A stretch of 64,000 nt of DNA. Origin: an uncultured Campylobacter sp. (lineage in GTDB: Bacteria; Campylobacterota; Campylobacteria; Campylobacterales; Campylobacteraceae). Positions 17,315-25,872 of the stretch are shown here, piece after piece. A program made the translations under genes and the position numbers. The DNA is taken from NCBI GenBank assembly GCA_934718785.1, contig CAKVAF010000001.1:1-64000 (forward strand), read 5' to 3'. Under the pieces are notes generated by a model that was not told the origin of the DNA, did no database searches, and saw only the letters and a program-made list of their open reading frames with translations. Within the stretch, counting starts at the first letter, position 1. The number at the start of each line of letters is the position of its first letter.

Positions 17315-18199
17315 TCAGCCCAAACTGAACGGAGTTTCTTGATACACGAAATTAAGCCAGTTTGAAAACAGCACCTGCGCATTGGCGCGCCACTTGATCA
17401 CAGGCTCGCCTTTTTGATCAAAATAATTTTTAGGTTTTTTGATCTTTTCGCCCTTTTTTAAATCGCGCTGATACTCATCAAAAAGCGTGAATTTAGTGTA
17501 TTCAGGGTGTGCTAGGATGAATAAATCTTTCTCATCTTTAAGCACGCTTGCGCCACTTTTTTTGCCAAAAAGTAACACTTTCAAGCTTTTACAGGCTTTA
17601 AGTGCCTTTTCATCAAGCCCAGAATGCCTTGAATGTGGAAGTAAAATCTCTTCATCAAGCCCACTTAAAAGCAAATCTTCATTTTGAATTTTATGCTTAA
17701 ACACGCCAAAAAGCTTATTTTTAAGCTTTTTCTTGGGAATTTTGTGAAAATGATAAAGCGCTGCCATCGCGCCCCAGCAAAGATAAAGCGTGCTTGTGGT
17801 GTGTTTTTTTAAGTAGCTCATTATACCCTTAAGCTCGTGCCAATACTTCACTTCTTCATAGTCCAAATGCTCGATCGGCGCACCCGTTACAATCGCAGCG
17901 TCAAATTTACGCCCCTTAATCTGCTCAAAATCCACATAAAACCTATCCAAATGACTTTTAGGCGTGTTTTTGCCCTCATAGCTTTTAGTGTGTAAAAAAG
18001 TGACATTGACTTGCAAGGGCGAATTGCCGATTAAGGATAAAAGCTGATTTTCAGTCTCAATTTTTGTAGGCATCAAATTAAAAATCGCCACTTCCAAAGG
18101 GCGTATATCTTGGCTTCGCGCCCTTTTATCGTCCATTAAAAAGACAAAGTCTTTTAAGAGCTTGAAAGCTGGGATTTGCTTGGGTATAATCAGTGGCAT
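17315..18199 (-). CDS. metA: Homoserine O-acetyltransferase, MetA type
   Basis: First step of methionine synthesis from homoserine. The catalytic Cys is in LCWGAMAALYHF near residue 142, with the His/Glu pair in AHPEYTKF near 236. In MetA enzymes the residue after TGAP-x sets acyl specificity: Gly favours succinyl-CoA and Glu favours acetyl-CoA (shown for B. cereus versus E. coli). Here the motif reads TGAPIEHL, so acetyl transfer is predicted. That fits the nearby metY, which uses O-acetylhomoserine. Length (294) is normal. Confidence 0.92.
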   Translation of the reverse strand: MPLIIPKQIPAFKLLKDFVFLMDDKRARSQDIRPLEVAIFNLMPTKIETENQLLSLIGNSPLQVNVTFLHTKSYEGKNTPKSHLDRFYVDFEQIKGRKFDAAIVTGAPIEHLDYEEVKYWHELKGIMSYLKKHTTSTLYLCWGAMAALYHFHKIPKKKLKNKLFGVFKHKIQNEDLLLSGLDEEILLPHSRHSGLDEKALKACKSLKVLLFGKKSGASVLKDEKDLFILAHPEYTKFTLFDEYQRDLKKGEKIKKPKNYFDQKGEPVIKWRANAQVLFSNWLNFVYQETPFSLG

Positions 18200-18202
18200 T
18201 TT

Positions 18203-18333
18203 CTATCCTTGTTCTGCGATCCATATTCCGCAATCTGTAATCTGCGTTCTGTAATCTGTAAGGCTAAATCGTCAATTTTTTACATTCCCTAAATTTAGCC
18301 TTAGAAAATACAGCAAGGGGGCGCAAAGCCCCC
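18203..18333. repeat. Degenerate tandem repeat, inverted repeat and hairpin
   Basis: Bases 18210-18260 hold degenerate tandem units around TCTGTAATCTG and CATATTCCGC. Next comes an inverted repeat (AAGGCTAAAT at 18260-18269, ATTTAGCCTT at 18293-18302). A GC hairpin GGGGGC-GCAAA-GCCCCC follows at 18317-18333. The last hairpin is the likely terminator of the leftward tusA transcript, although its T-tract is weak. Related repeat words occur at 19668-19765 on the other side of tusA-yeeE. Confidence 0.6.
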
Positions 18334-18357
18334 AAATTTAAACCTTAATTAAATTTA

Positions 18358-18579
18358 TCACGCTTTTTTAAGCACGATTTTCCACTCCGCATCGCCCGTG
18401 CTTTCAAACTCAAGCACCTCATGCTCACTCTCAGCAGCCCAAAGCGGTATAGTCTCAGTCGCCTGGGTGCAGTCAAATAAAATCTCTAAATTATCCCCGC
18501 TTTGAATGCCTTTTATCGCTTCTTTTGCATCCACAAGCGGAAAGGGACAAACCTTGCCCCGCGTGTCTAAAATAGCCAT
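18358..18579 (-). CDS. TusA-family sulfur carrier protein
   Basis: A 73-residue protein with the diagnostic CPxP motif (VCPFPLVDA, Cys about residue 11) of TusA/SirA sulfur carriers, which hold persulfide sulfur on that cysteine. It starts 10 bases after the YeeE-type transporter, so the two are co-transcribed. Pairing with a thiosulfate or sulfur-compound importer suggests it accepts the imported sulfur for biosynthesis. Confidence 0.88.
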   Translation of the reverse strand: MAILDTRGKVCPFPLVDAKEAIKGIQSGDNLEILFDCTQATETIPLWAAESEHEVLEFESTGDAEWKIVLKKA

Positions 18580-18589
18580 TTTCTCTCCT

Positions 18590-19615
18590 TTAAGCTTTCT
18601 TTTTTGTAGGCAAAATAATGGTAAAATAGGTCGCTAAATAAGCTCCTAATAAGAAAAATATCGTCGCCACCCAGCCTTGATACGAAAATACAGCCGTTTG
18701 CACGAGCCCATTTCCTATCGTGCAGCCTCCTGCTAGGCTTGCTCCAAAGCCCATTAAAGCCCCGCCAACACTAGCATAGGCCAAGGTCTTTTTATCGGGC
18801 AAGCGGAAGCGAAACTCGCCTGAGAGCTTTGCCGAGCTAAAGGCTCCAATGGCAATACCAAGTACCAAAAACACGCCCCAGTCTATGAATTTAAAACTGC
18901 CTGTCACTAAAAAGGCGATTAAATTTGCCGATGGCGTGGTGATGCCCAGCCCATCAAGTCGCCCACTCAGCGTAGAAAGCGGCCACGCTAAAATCGCTAT
19001 AAAAGCCACAAGTAAAGCCGTGATGAAAGGATGCCAGCTTTTTTCAAAAAGTAGGTGCGACAAACCCTTACGCTTTGCCTTTAAGCGCGCTATATTAAGC
19101 TTTGGCTTTCTAAGCTCAAAATACATCAAAATCGCTACAAACACCGCTAAAAAGGCAACTAAAACCCAAGGCGACACACCAAAGCTTTTATATATCATGC
19201 CCTCGCTAGCTTGAACGCCTTTTAAATCCTCTTGCACGAAATTGAGCGCGCCATATTTTGTAATGGCTGCAAAAAGTGCGTAAAAAATTAAAGCAATCAT
19301 CGAGCCAATCAGCCCTTCACCAGCCCTATACCAAGTGCCTGTTGCACAACCACCAGCTATCACCATACCAAAGCCAAAAATAGTCCCGCCGATAATGGTA
19401 GAAAGCCAGAAAAAGCCCCGCTCTCTCACGCTGATAATGCCATTATCCGCCAAAAGCCAAATTCCAATGCTTTGCACTAAAATCACAATGAAAAGTGCGG
19501 TGAAAATAGTGAGTTTTTTATTTAAAAACAAATCCCTATAAGCACCCACGACGCAAAATCTGCCCCTTTGCAGCACGAAGCCCAGCAAAAAGCCTACAAA
19601 TAAACCTGAAATCAT
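18590..19615 (-). CDS. YeeE/YedE (TsuA-like) sulfur-compound transporter
   Basis: Polytopic inner-membrane protein of 341 residues with about nine hydrophobic segments in two pseudo-repeats. The cysteine motifs of the family are present: GRFC near residue 21, GGCATG near 90 and GGCTIGN near 300. In characterised TsuA these cysteines relay thiosulfate through the pore. It is followed directly by a TusA-family carrier, the usual partner. Both lie between metA and metY. Confidence 0.88.
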   Translation of the reverse strand: MISGLFVGFLLGFVLQRGRFCVVGAYRDLFLNKKLTIFTALFIVILVQSIGIWLLADNGIISVRERGFFWLSTIIGGTIFGFGMVIAGGCATGTWYRAGEGLIGSMIALIFYALFAAITKYGALNFVQEDLKGVQASEGMIYKSFGVSPWVLVAFLAVFVAILMYFELRKPKLNIARLKAKRKGLSHLLFEKSWHPFITALLVAFIAILAWPLSTLSGRLDGLGITTPSANLIAFLVTGSFKFIDWGVFLVLGIAIGAFSSAKLSGEFRFRLPDKKTLAYASVGGALMGFGASLAGGCTIGNGLVQTAVFSYQGWVATIFFLLGAYLATYFTIILPTKKKA

Positions 19616-19667
19616 AAGTTCTCCTTACAAACTATAAATTAAATTTAGCCTTTTAAAAGGCCACTTT

Positions 19668-19765
19668 CTTACGGAATACAGATCATAGAATGCGGAAAAT
19701 AGGTAGCCTAAGTTTAATCTGCGCAAAGCACAGCAACTTTAAATTCTGTAATCCGTTATCCGATC
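19668..19765. repeat. Degenerate repeat between yeeE and metY
   Basis: Contains TACGGAATACAGATCATAGA and later TTCTGTAATCCGTTATCCG. These words are related, in one or the other orientation, to the tandem units at 18210-18260. The end runs into the metY stop region. Confidence 0.5.
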
Positions 19766-21045
19766 GCTTGTTTTAAATCCTTAATCAAATCCTCCTCGCT
19801 CTCAAGCCCTATGCTTAAACGAACGGTATTTGGCGTGATACCTGCCTGCTTAAATTCAGCCTCGCTTAATTGCGAATGCGTCGTCGAATAAGGATGTATC
19901 GCCAAAGACTTGCTATCGCCTATATTTGCGGTGATTGAAAAAAGCTCAAGGCGGTTACAAATTTGCTTTGCGGCTTCAAAACTTTGCGCTTCAAAACTTA
20001 AAAGCCCACTAGCACGCGAGTTTTGAAAATACTCTTTCAAAAGCTTGTGATAAGGGCTGCTTGAAAGACCCGGATAATTGACCTCATTAATTTTTGGATG
20101 ATCTTCAAGAAATTTTGCTACCGCTAAAGCATTGTCGCTGTGCTTTTGAATGCGAAGCTCAAGCGTTTCAAGCCCTTGAATTAAAAGCCACGCATTAAAA
20201 GGACTTATGCTCGCCCCTGTATTTCTCAGCCACTCGACGCTAAGGCGTATGCTAAAAGCGGGCAAGTTTTCAAGCTGAGTATAGACAATGTCGTGATAGC
20301 TGGCAATAGGCGTGTTAAAAAGCGCGTAACGCGCGTTGTGCTTTAAAAAGTCATTCAGCCCCTTGCGCTCGATCACAACCCCGCCCATCGCAGAGCCTTG
20401 ACCATTGACATATTTTGTCAAAGAATGCACCACAATGTCCGCACCAAAGTCAAATGGGCGGTGTAAAAAAGGCGTGGCGACGGTGTTATCACAAATGCTT
20501 GCTATAGCGTGTTTTTTAGCAATTTGCGTGATTTTTTTGATATCAGCGATAGCAATTTGAGGATTGCTAAGACTCTCAAAGAAAATCGCCTTTGTATTTT
20601 CATCGATAAGGCTTTCAATAGAGCTTGCATCATCGATATCAAAAGCCCTTGCCTCAATGCCTAGAAGCTTAAGCGAATGCGTGAATAAAACCTGAGTGCC
20701 GCCATAAATTTTATTTGCGAACAAAAAATTATCCCCAGCACTTGCAAGATTTAAAATCGCATAAAATATCGCTGCAGAACCTGTGGCTGTAAGCACACTA
20801 AAAGCCCCGCTTTCAATTTCAGCAAGGCGTTTTGCAAGCACTTCAAAGGTAGGATTTGTAACGCGGCTGTAAATGTTGCCCAGTTCTTTTAAGGCAAAGC
20901 GGTCCGCAGCTTGTTCTAAGCTTTCAAAACTATAAGCTGAGCTTTGATAAATAGGCACGCTTAATGTGCGCTGCTTGTCATAATCATAGCCTGCATGCAG
21001 TGCGAGCGTGTTTGGCGTGAAATGGTTGTGTTTTAAATTTGCCAT
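19756..21045 (-). CDS. metY: O-acetylhomoserine sulfhydrylase
   Basis: PLP enzyme that makes homocysteine from O-acetylhomoserine and sulfide. The Schiff-base lysine is in HSLTKYVNGQG near residue 210. The 429-residue length and N-terminal TLALHAGYD fit MetY better than the shorter MetB. Paired with the acetyl-type MetA, it gives a direct-sulfhydrylation route. A consensus promoter and a 24-codon leader ORF lie upstream, so expression may be attenuated. Confidence 0.93.
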   Translation of the reverse strand: MANLKHNHFTPNTLALHAGYDYDKQRTLSVPIYQSSAYSFESLEQAADRFALKELGNIYSRVTNPTFEVLAKRLAEIESGAFSVLTATGSAAIFYAILNLASAGDNFLFANKIYGGTQVLFTHSLKLLGIEARAFDIDDASSIESLIDENTKAIFFESLSNPQIAIADIKKITQIAKKHAIASICDNTVATPFLHRPFDFGADIVVHSLTKYVNGQGSAMGGVVIERKGLNDFLKHNARYALFNTPIASYHDIVYTQLENLPAFSIRLSVEWLRNTGASISPFNAWLLIQGLETLELRIQKHSDNALAVAKFLEDHPKINEVNYPGLSSSPYHKLLKEYFQNSRASGLLSFEAQSFEAAKQICNRLELFSITANIGDSKSLAIHPYSTTHSQLSEAEFKQAGITPNTVRLSIGLESEEDLIKDLKQAIG

Positions 21046-21153
21046 AATTTTTCCTTTAAATTTAGAAATTTTGTGTTTAAAAGCCCTTAAAATAGACTTT
21101 TATAATAATAAAAAAGAGGATTAAAGAGAAATAGACTGCACACAAAGGTGCAT

Positions 21154-21228
21154 TTACATGAGAATAGGATAAGCTTTTTGGCTGTTTTTAGCATTTTTAG
21201 CTTGTAGATTTTCAGCTATAAAAAACAT
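21154..21228 (-). CDS. Putative 24-residue leader peptide upstream of metY
   Basis: A short ORF (MFFIAENLQA at its start, ending YPILM) has an excellent RBS (AAGGAGAG, 7-base spacing) and lies just downstream of a consensus promoter, 108 bases before the metY start. The stop is followed by a small hairpin, TGCAC-CTT-TGTGTGCA. The arrangement resembles a translational attenuator or leader. There is no run of Met or Cys codons, although the last codon before the stop is Met. I found no homologue from memory. Confidence 0.5.
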   Translation of the reverse strand: MFFIAENLQAKNAKNSQKAYPILM

Positions 21229-21258
21229 AAAAGCTCTCCTTTTTTAAATTTGCTTGAA

Positions 21259-21287
21259 AGCATAGCAGATTTTTAAACACTTGTCAA
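21259..21287 (-). promoter_or_regulatory. Consensus sigma-70 promoter of the metY leader
   Basis: TTGACA at 21282-21287 and TATGCT at 21259-21264 are separated by 17 bases on the minus strand. A perfect -35 box is rare in Campylobacter. Transcription should begin near 21252. Bases 21300-21540 upstream are AT-rich with only a degraded repeat module (about 21460-21492). Confidence 0.75.
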
Positions 21288-21546
21288 GTAAAATTTTAAA
21301 ATTTGTGAAAAAATTTAAAACTCAAGTGCAAATTTGGAAATTTTTTTAAAAATCACTTTTTAAAAAATTCAATAAAATCAATCCTTAAAGTAGAAAAATT
21401 AAATTTTTATACAATTTTTAAAACTCAATTCAAAAATTTAATGACAAAATTAAAATAAATTGCCACGAATTTGACGCCAATTTTCGCAATGACTGTGAGT
21501 AAAGAAAATTTTTAAAATAATTTAAATTGATTATAATGTAAAATAA

Positions 21547-21564
21547 AAGGGCTTTTAAGCCCTT
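21547..21564 (-). terminator. Terminator of the GDPD-like gene
   Basis: AAGGGCTTTTAAGCCCTT forms an 8-bp stem just beyond the GDPD-like stop, followed on the minus strand by TTATTTTACATT. Confidence 0.65.
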
Positions 21565-21568
21565 GAAA

Positions 21569-22417
21569 TCATTTTAAATCCCTAAAAAACTCTGGAGAAT
21601 CCACCATCACACCATCAACTTCAAGTGCTTTTGCTTGATCAAAATCTTCTTTAGAATTGATACCAAAAAGAATGACTTTTGAGCCTTTGCTTTGCTTAAA
21701 GCATTCTATGGCTTCTTTATCCCAAGTTAAAACCGCCTTACTCATGCCCTCGCCAAGTGTGAATTTCTCGATCACTTCAACCGCTCTTTTAAGCTCAAAG
21801 CCAAAATAAGTCTCATCTTTAGCCGCCTCGCAAGTGTGATTTAAAGATATATTAGCCAGCCTTGTGCGTGTGGTATCGCGGCTTTCAAAAACTGCGATTT
21901 GCTTGCTCAGTGCCTTTGTGAATTTATCCTCAGTCGAATACACGCGCACCCTTTTTAAAGCGTTATTTTGCTTTAAAACCTTTAAAAGCTTGTCTGCAAA
22001 AAGTTTTTCGTTCGCGTCAGGGCTTTTGATATCGATAAAAAATTGCGTGTTTTTATATCTTTTTAAAACCTCATCAAGCCTTGGAATATAGACATTTGAA
22101 AGTTCAAAATCTTTATCTTTATACTTATCAAGCTTGAATTTCACCTTTTTAAGCTCATCTTTACTAAAGCTTGAAATAAACCCTCTGCTTTCAGTCAGCG
22201 CCTTTAAATCGCTTGGGCGGTAAAGCACGATTTGCCCATCTTTACTCAGCTGCAAAGTGATCCAAATGATATCGGCTTTATTTTCTAAAGCCTTATCAAT
22301 GGCGGCTAGGGTGTTTTCTGGTGCGTCTGCTGTGCCGCCTCTGTGCGCTACGATGAGCGGCTTTGCAAACAAAGCTAAGCTCAAGCATAAAAACAAAAGA
22401 CATTTTTTCATCATCAA
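21569..22417 (-). CDS. GDPD-family exported protein with altered active site
   Basis: A 282-residue protein with a signal peptide (about residues 1-18, ending LFAK) and a glycerophosphodiester phosphodiesterase TIM-barrel. The first motif is intact (VAHRGG and APENT). The usual ExD pair before QLTKDG is here WIT in DIIWITLQLSKDG, and the usual HD is YR in VLYRPSDL. Those residues bind metal and catalyse hydrolysis in E. coli GlpQ-type enzymes. The protein is therefore either a divergent subfamily with another chemistry or a non-catalytic relative. It has its own terminator. Confidence 0.75.
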   Translation of the reverse strand: MMMKKCLLFLCLSLALFAKPLIVAHRGGTADAPENTLAAIDKALENKADIIWITLQLSKDGQIVLYRPSDLKALTESRGFISSFSKDELKKVKFKLDKYKDKDFELSNVYIPRLDEVLKRYKNTQFFIDIKSPDANEKLFADKLLKVLKQNNALKRVRVYSTEDKFTKALSKQIAVFESRDTTRTRLANISLNHTCEAAKDETYFGFELKRAVEVIEKFTLGEGMSKAVLTWDKEAIECFKQSKGSKVILFGINSKEDFDQAKALEVDGVMVDSPEFFRDLK

Positions 22418-22492
22418 TCCTTTAAAATTTGCGTTATTTTAAACAAAATGAGAAACAAAATGGATACTTTTTTAAATTTTTTAAAAAAGCCC

Positions 22493-22523
22493 TTGACTTA
22501 GAGCTACTCTCATCTTTTATAAT
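22493..22523 (+). promoter_or_regulatory. Promoter of the 39-residue ORF
   Basis: TTGACT at 22493-22498 and a perfect TATAAT at 22518-22523, with a 19-base spacer. It points rightward to the small ORF starting at 22550. The leftward GDPD-like gene starts at 22417. Confidence 0.6.
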
Positions 22524-22549
22524 TTCATAAATTTTTTAAGGAGTTTGAA

Positions 22550-22669
22550 ATGAAAAGTGTCATTTGTAAAGAAATCAAACAATGCCAAATCAATGAAATG
22601 CTCAAAGAAGAAATATTTTGCGAGAGTTTAAGAGAGGAAAAAATTTACACTGAACGCGTGGAAATTTAA
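22550..22669 (+). CDS. Small ORF, 39 residues, unknown
   Basis: I do not recognise this protein. It begins MKSVICKEIK, has three cysteines (residues 6, 12 and 24), is Glu/Lys-rich and ends RVEI. Support for expression is a TATAAT promoter 26 bases upstream and a strong RBS (AAGGAG, 7 bases before the ATG). Beyond the stop, AAACAAG and CTTGTTT (about 22693-22722) can pair ahead of an AT-rich tract, a possible terminator. It stands alone between the GDPD-like gene and a long repeat array. It may be a small regulatory or stress protein, or the surviving start of a longer gene. Confidence 0.45.
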   Translation: MKSVICKEIKQCQINEMLKEEIFCESLREEKIYTERVEI

Positions 22670-22798
22670 AAAAAGAAAGGCTGGAGATTGAAACAAGGGA
22701 TTATAAAATTTCACTTGTTTAAATTTTAGGGTGCTTCTTGCTTTGTATTTATTAAATATTTTATCGATCGTTGGAGAGTTTTAACACAACTTCAATGC

Positions 22799-23163
22799 GT
22801 CATTGCGAGCCGATGAAATCGGCGAGCAATCTGCATATAAAATGACATGCTTAATTCTCGTCATTGCGAGAAGTTGCGTAGCAAATTCGTGGCAATCTAT
22901 TCTTTGTTTTTATGTTAAATTATAGATTGCTTCGCTCCTCGCAATGACGGGCAGAATTTCTAAAATTTTAAACTTTGTCATTGCGAGCGTTGCCTGCAAC
23001 GCGTGGCAATCTACAAATTTACTTTTAAATTTTATTTTTACTTTCATAAAAAATTATGGATTGCTTCGCGTTTTTCAAAGCCCAGCAATGACGGCGTTGA
23101 AATAAATTTAATTCTCAAGGTATAGATTGCCACGCAAGGATAAATCCTTGCTCGCAATGACGG
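22799..23163. repeat. Array of six dispersed hairpin modules
   Basis: The gap 22670-23391 carries six modules: 22799-22835, 22859-22900, 22919-22950 (inverted), 22977-23013, 23055-23093 (inverted) and 23120-23163 (inverted). Outer arms are conserved (TCATTGCGAG and GCAATCTA) while each inner palindrome differs, for example CGATGAAATCG, GTTGCCTGCAAC and AAGGATAAATCCTT. Bases 23164-23327 are AT-rich without a visible feature. Confidence 0.85.
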
Positions 23164-23327
23164 TGTGGGATTGTGGCAATCTCTGCTTGAAATTTTTAAA
23201 CGCTATCTCATTATTTTAAAAATTAAATTCGCCTAAATATTTAAAAATTCAAAAAGCTTAAATTAAAACACTCAAAAGTAAAGCAAAAATTTAAAAGCTA
23301 GATTATCATAAGTTGTTGAATTTAAAT

Positions 23328-23364
23328 GAATAACTTTGAGATTTTCAAGCTCTCAAAGTTATTC
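23328..23364 (-). terminator. Terminator of the S10-spc-secY operon
   Basis: A perfect 14-bp stem (GAATAACTTTGAGA with its complement at 23351-23364) and a 9-base loop lie 28 bases past the secY stop. AT-rich sequence follows on the minus strand. Confidence 0.65.
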
Positions 23365-23391
23365 AATGTTCTTAAAGTAGTTATTAAAATC

Positions 23392-24657
23392 TCAAAGTCC
23401 TACGGCGTTTAGGGTTTGATATTTATTCATATAAATTTGAGCTTCGATTTTGCGCATGGTATCCAAAGCAACTTGCACGACGATTAAAACGCTGGTGCCA
23501 CCAAAATAAAAAGGCACACCCATAAGCTTAACTAAAAGCCAAGGAAGCGTGGTAACAAGCCCTAGATAAATCGAGCCAGAAAGTGTAAGCCTACTAGCAA
23601 CTTCGTTTAAATATCCCGCTGTGGTCTCGCCCGGTCTTATGCCCGGTATAAAGCCGCCTTGCTTTTTAAGATTTTCGGCTATATCCTTAGCATTAAAAAC
23701 AATCGAAGCGTAAAAATAAGCAAAGAAAATCACAAATAAAAAGGTCAGCACATGGAAAAAAGTGCCATTTGGATTTAAAAAATCATTCAAAGCGATTAAA
23801 TACTCATTCGTGCTAGCCTGTAAAATCGTGCTTGGAAACATCAAAATCGCACTTGCAAAAATAGGCGGTATCACTCCGCTTAAATTTACCTTAATAGGAA
23901 TGTAATTCATTATGCGTTTGTTTTGATTTTGCATGACCACCTTACGAGAGTATGAAATAGGCACACGACGCTCGCCAAGCTCTACATAAATAATGGCTAA
24001 AATCGTAGCGATGATGATGACTAAAATGCCAAGCGCGACTAAGAAATTCATCTCGCCAGAATTAATCAAATCCACGGTCCCGCCTATGGCTGATGGTATG
24101 CTTGAGACTATACCTGCAAAGATGATTAAAGAAATTCCATTTCCCACGCCCTTTTGCGTGATTTGCTCGCCAAGCCACATTAAAAGCATGGTCCCTGCTA
24201 GCATTGAAATGGCGGATAATAAAATAAAAGTGTTTAAATCATCTATCATGATAGCGTTTTGCCCAGCTGCCCCGCGAAGCCCTTGAAGCCCGATAGATAC
24301 GCCTATGCTTTGTATTAAAGTGATGAAAATCGTAGCATAACGTATGATTTGCATATATTTTTGCATGCCGTCGCGCTCTTTTTTCATCTTGCCTATGCTT
24401 GCAAAAGTGGCTGCTAGTAATTCCATAATAATAGAAGCCGTGATATAGGGCATAATGCCAAGCGAGATGATAGAAAAGCGCTCAGCCGCCCCGCCGCTAA
24501 ACATATTAAAAAGTCCTAGCGCGTTGTTTTCATTTTTAGCGAAAAACTCGGCAATCACAGCTGAATTTACGCCTGGAACAGGCACATAAGCTAAAATCCT
24601 ATAAGCAAATAATAGTGCTAAAGTGATAAGGATTTTGTTAGTTAGGCTTTTATTCAT
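23392..24657 (-). CDS. secY: Protein translocase subunit SecY
   Basis: Central channel of the Sec translocase in the inner membrane. Ten hydrophobic segments, 421 residues. Characteristic pieces are [14 protein letters not shown] (about 49-62) and [11 protein letters not shown] (about 229-239), the latter the cytosolic loop that contacts the ribosome and SecA. The start overlaps rplO by 4 bases. It is the last gene of the ribosomal operon and is followed by a terminator. Confidence 0.97.
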   Translation of the reverse strand: MNKSLTNKILITLALLFAYRILAYVPVPGVNSAVIAEFFAKNENNALGLFNMFSGGAAERFSIISLGIMPYITASIIMELLAATFASIGKMKKERDGMQKYMQIIRYATIFITLIQSIGVSIGLQGLRGAAGQNAIMIDDLNTFILLSAISMLAGTMLLMWLGEQITQKGVGNGISLIIFAGIVSSIPSAIGGTVDLINSGEMNFLVALGILVIIIATILAIIYVELGERRVPISYSRKVVMQNQNKRIMNYIPIKVNLSGVIPPIFASAILMFPSTILQASTNEYLIALNDFLNPNGTFFHVLTFLFVIFFAYFYASIVFNAKDIAENLKKQGGFIPGIRPGETTAGYLNEVASRLTLSGSIYLGLVTTLPWLLVKLMGVPFYFGGTSVLIVVQVALDTMRKIEAQIYMNKYQTLNAVGL

Positions 24658-25049
24658 TCTTTACTTCCACTTACTGTGATGTTTTCATCTTTGATTTTGC
24701 TAGCAAGAGTTTTTGCACTCGCACCGATGAGCTTGATTTTTTTCACAGATTTTGAAATTTTATGCACGCTTTTAATGCTCTCAAAGCTGATTTCGTTAAG
24801 GTCTTTAATCTTAGTGATTTTTTCAACATTAATCACATAAGGCTTTTCAAATTTGCTTGTAAAGCCTACTTTTGGCAATCTTCTTTGTAAAGGTTGCTGA
24901 CCGCCCTCAAAGCCTCTTTTTTCATTGTAACCTTTTCTTGCAGTTTGACCTTTACCGCCTTTTGTGGCCGTTTTTCCCATACCACTACCCTGACCGCGAC
25001 CTATTCTTTTAATCTTTCTTGTCGAGCCTTTTGCCTTAGTTAAATTCAT
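24654..25049 (-). CDS. rplO: 50S ribosomal protein L15
   Basis: Late-assembly 50S protein. The N-terminal Gly/Lys/Arg-rich tail ([19 protein letters not shown]) is the diagnostic extension into 23S rRNA. Length is 131. It follows rpsE by 3 bases: there is no rpmD (L30) between them, as is normal in Campylobacterota. Confidence 0.97.
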   Translation of the reverse strand: MNLTKAKGSTRKIKRIGRGQGSGMGKTATKGGKGQTARKGYNEKRGFEGGQQPLQRRLPKVGFTSKFEKPYVINVEKITKIKDLNEISFESIKSVHKISKSVKKIKLIGASAKTLASKIKDENITVSGSKE

Positions 25050-25052
25050 TTC

Positions 25053-25496
25053 TTATCCTTTCAACATAGAAAGCGCTTTAATCGTGGCGCGAACGACATT
25101 TGCCGAGTTATTTGAGCCAAGAGATTTAGTCAAAATATCCTTAATGCCCGCAAGCTCCATTATAGGACGCGCCGAACCGCCTGCGATAACGCCCGTTCCC
25201 TCGCTCGCTGGCTTGAGTAAAATACGGCTAGCATTGTATTTAACCTCCACATCGTGAGCGATAGTTGAGCCTTTAGTTTTTACTTCAACTAAATTTTTAA
25301 AGCCATCTTCAACAGCCTTGCGAATGGCATCAGGCACTTCCTTAGCCTTGCCATAACCCACGCCTACAAGTCCTTTTTTATTGCCTATAACCACAAGAGC
25401 GGTGAAGCGAAAGCGGCGCCCACCCTTAACGACTTTGGTAACTCTGCCTATATCGACAATGACTTCTTCAAATTCTTCTTTATTATATTTTTGCAT
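25053..25496 (-). CDS. rpsE: 30S ribosomal protein S5
   Basis: 147-residue S5 with the double-stranded RNA-binding motif [20 protein letters not shown] and the C-terminal [12 protein letters not shown]. It takes part in decoding fidelity at the 30S neck. RBS and spacing are typical of the operon. Confidence 0.97.
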   Translation of the reverse strand: MQKYNKEEFEEVIVDIGRVTKVVKGGRRFRFTALVVIGNKKGLVGVGYGKAKEVPDAIRKAVEDGFKNLVEVKTKGSTIAHDVEVKYNASRILLKPASEGTGVIAGGSARPIMELAGIKDILTKSLGSNNSANVVRATIKALSMLKG

Positions 25497-25506
25497 TCTC
25501 TCTCCC

Positions 25507-25863
25507 TTATAGCCTTACGCCATTTTCTCTTATAGCATTTGCAAGCTCGGCTATGACGCCGTGATATAAATAGCCATTTCTATCAAAAACTCCCGCTTCG
25601 ATTTTCTTAGCCTTAAGCTCTTTTGCAAAATGAGCGCCTAGTTTTTTAGCCCCCTCTTTATTTGCCTTTATGCCTAGCTTCTTGCCATCAGCTGCTGCTA
25701 AAGTAATAGCCTTTGTATCATCAATAGCTTGAATGTAAAGGGTGCGTGTGGATTTAAAAACGCTAATTCTTGGTAAAGTTGCGTTGCCAAAGATCTTTGC
25801 GCGAATTCTTTTCTTTCTTTTAATGCGTAGGCTTAATTTTCTTTTTAATACATTTACTCTCAT
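25507..25863 (-). CDS. rplR: 50S ribosomal protein L18
   Basis: 118-residue 5S rRNA-binding protein. It has the basic N-terminus ([19 protein letters not shown]), [18 protein letters not shown], and the C-terminal [19 protein letters not shown]. Confidence 0.97.
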   Translation of the reverse strand: MRVNVLKRKLSLRIKRKKRIRAKIFGNATLPRISVFKSTRTLYIQAIDDTKAITLAAADGKKLGIKANKEGAKKLGAHFAKELKAKKIEAGVFDRNGYLYHGVIAELANAIRENGVRL

Positions 25864-25872
25864 TATCTATCC

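Noticed and set aside
22799..23163. Possible CRISPR array
   Set aside because: Units alternate in orientation, spacing is irregular, the arms rather than the centre are conserved, and no cas genes are present.
25050..25052. Missing rpmD (L30) between rpsE and rplO
   Set aside because: Absence of L30 is usual in Campylobacterota, so it is not a deletion peculiar to this genome.
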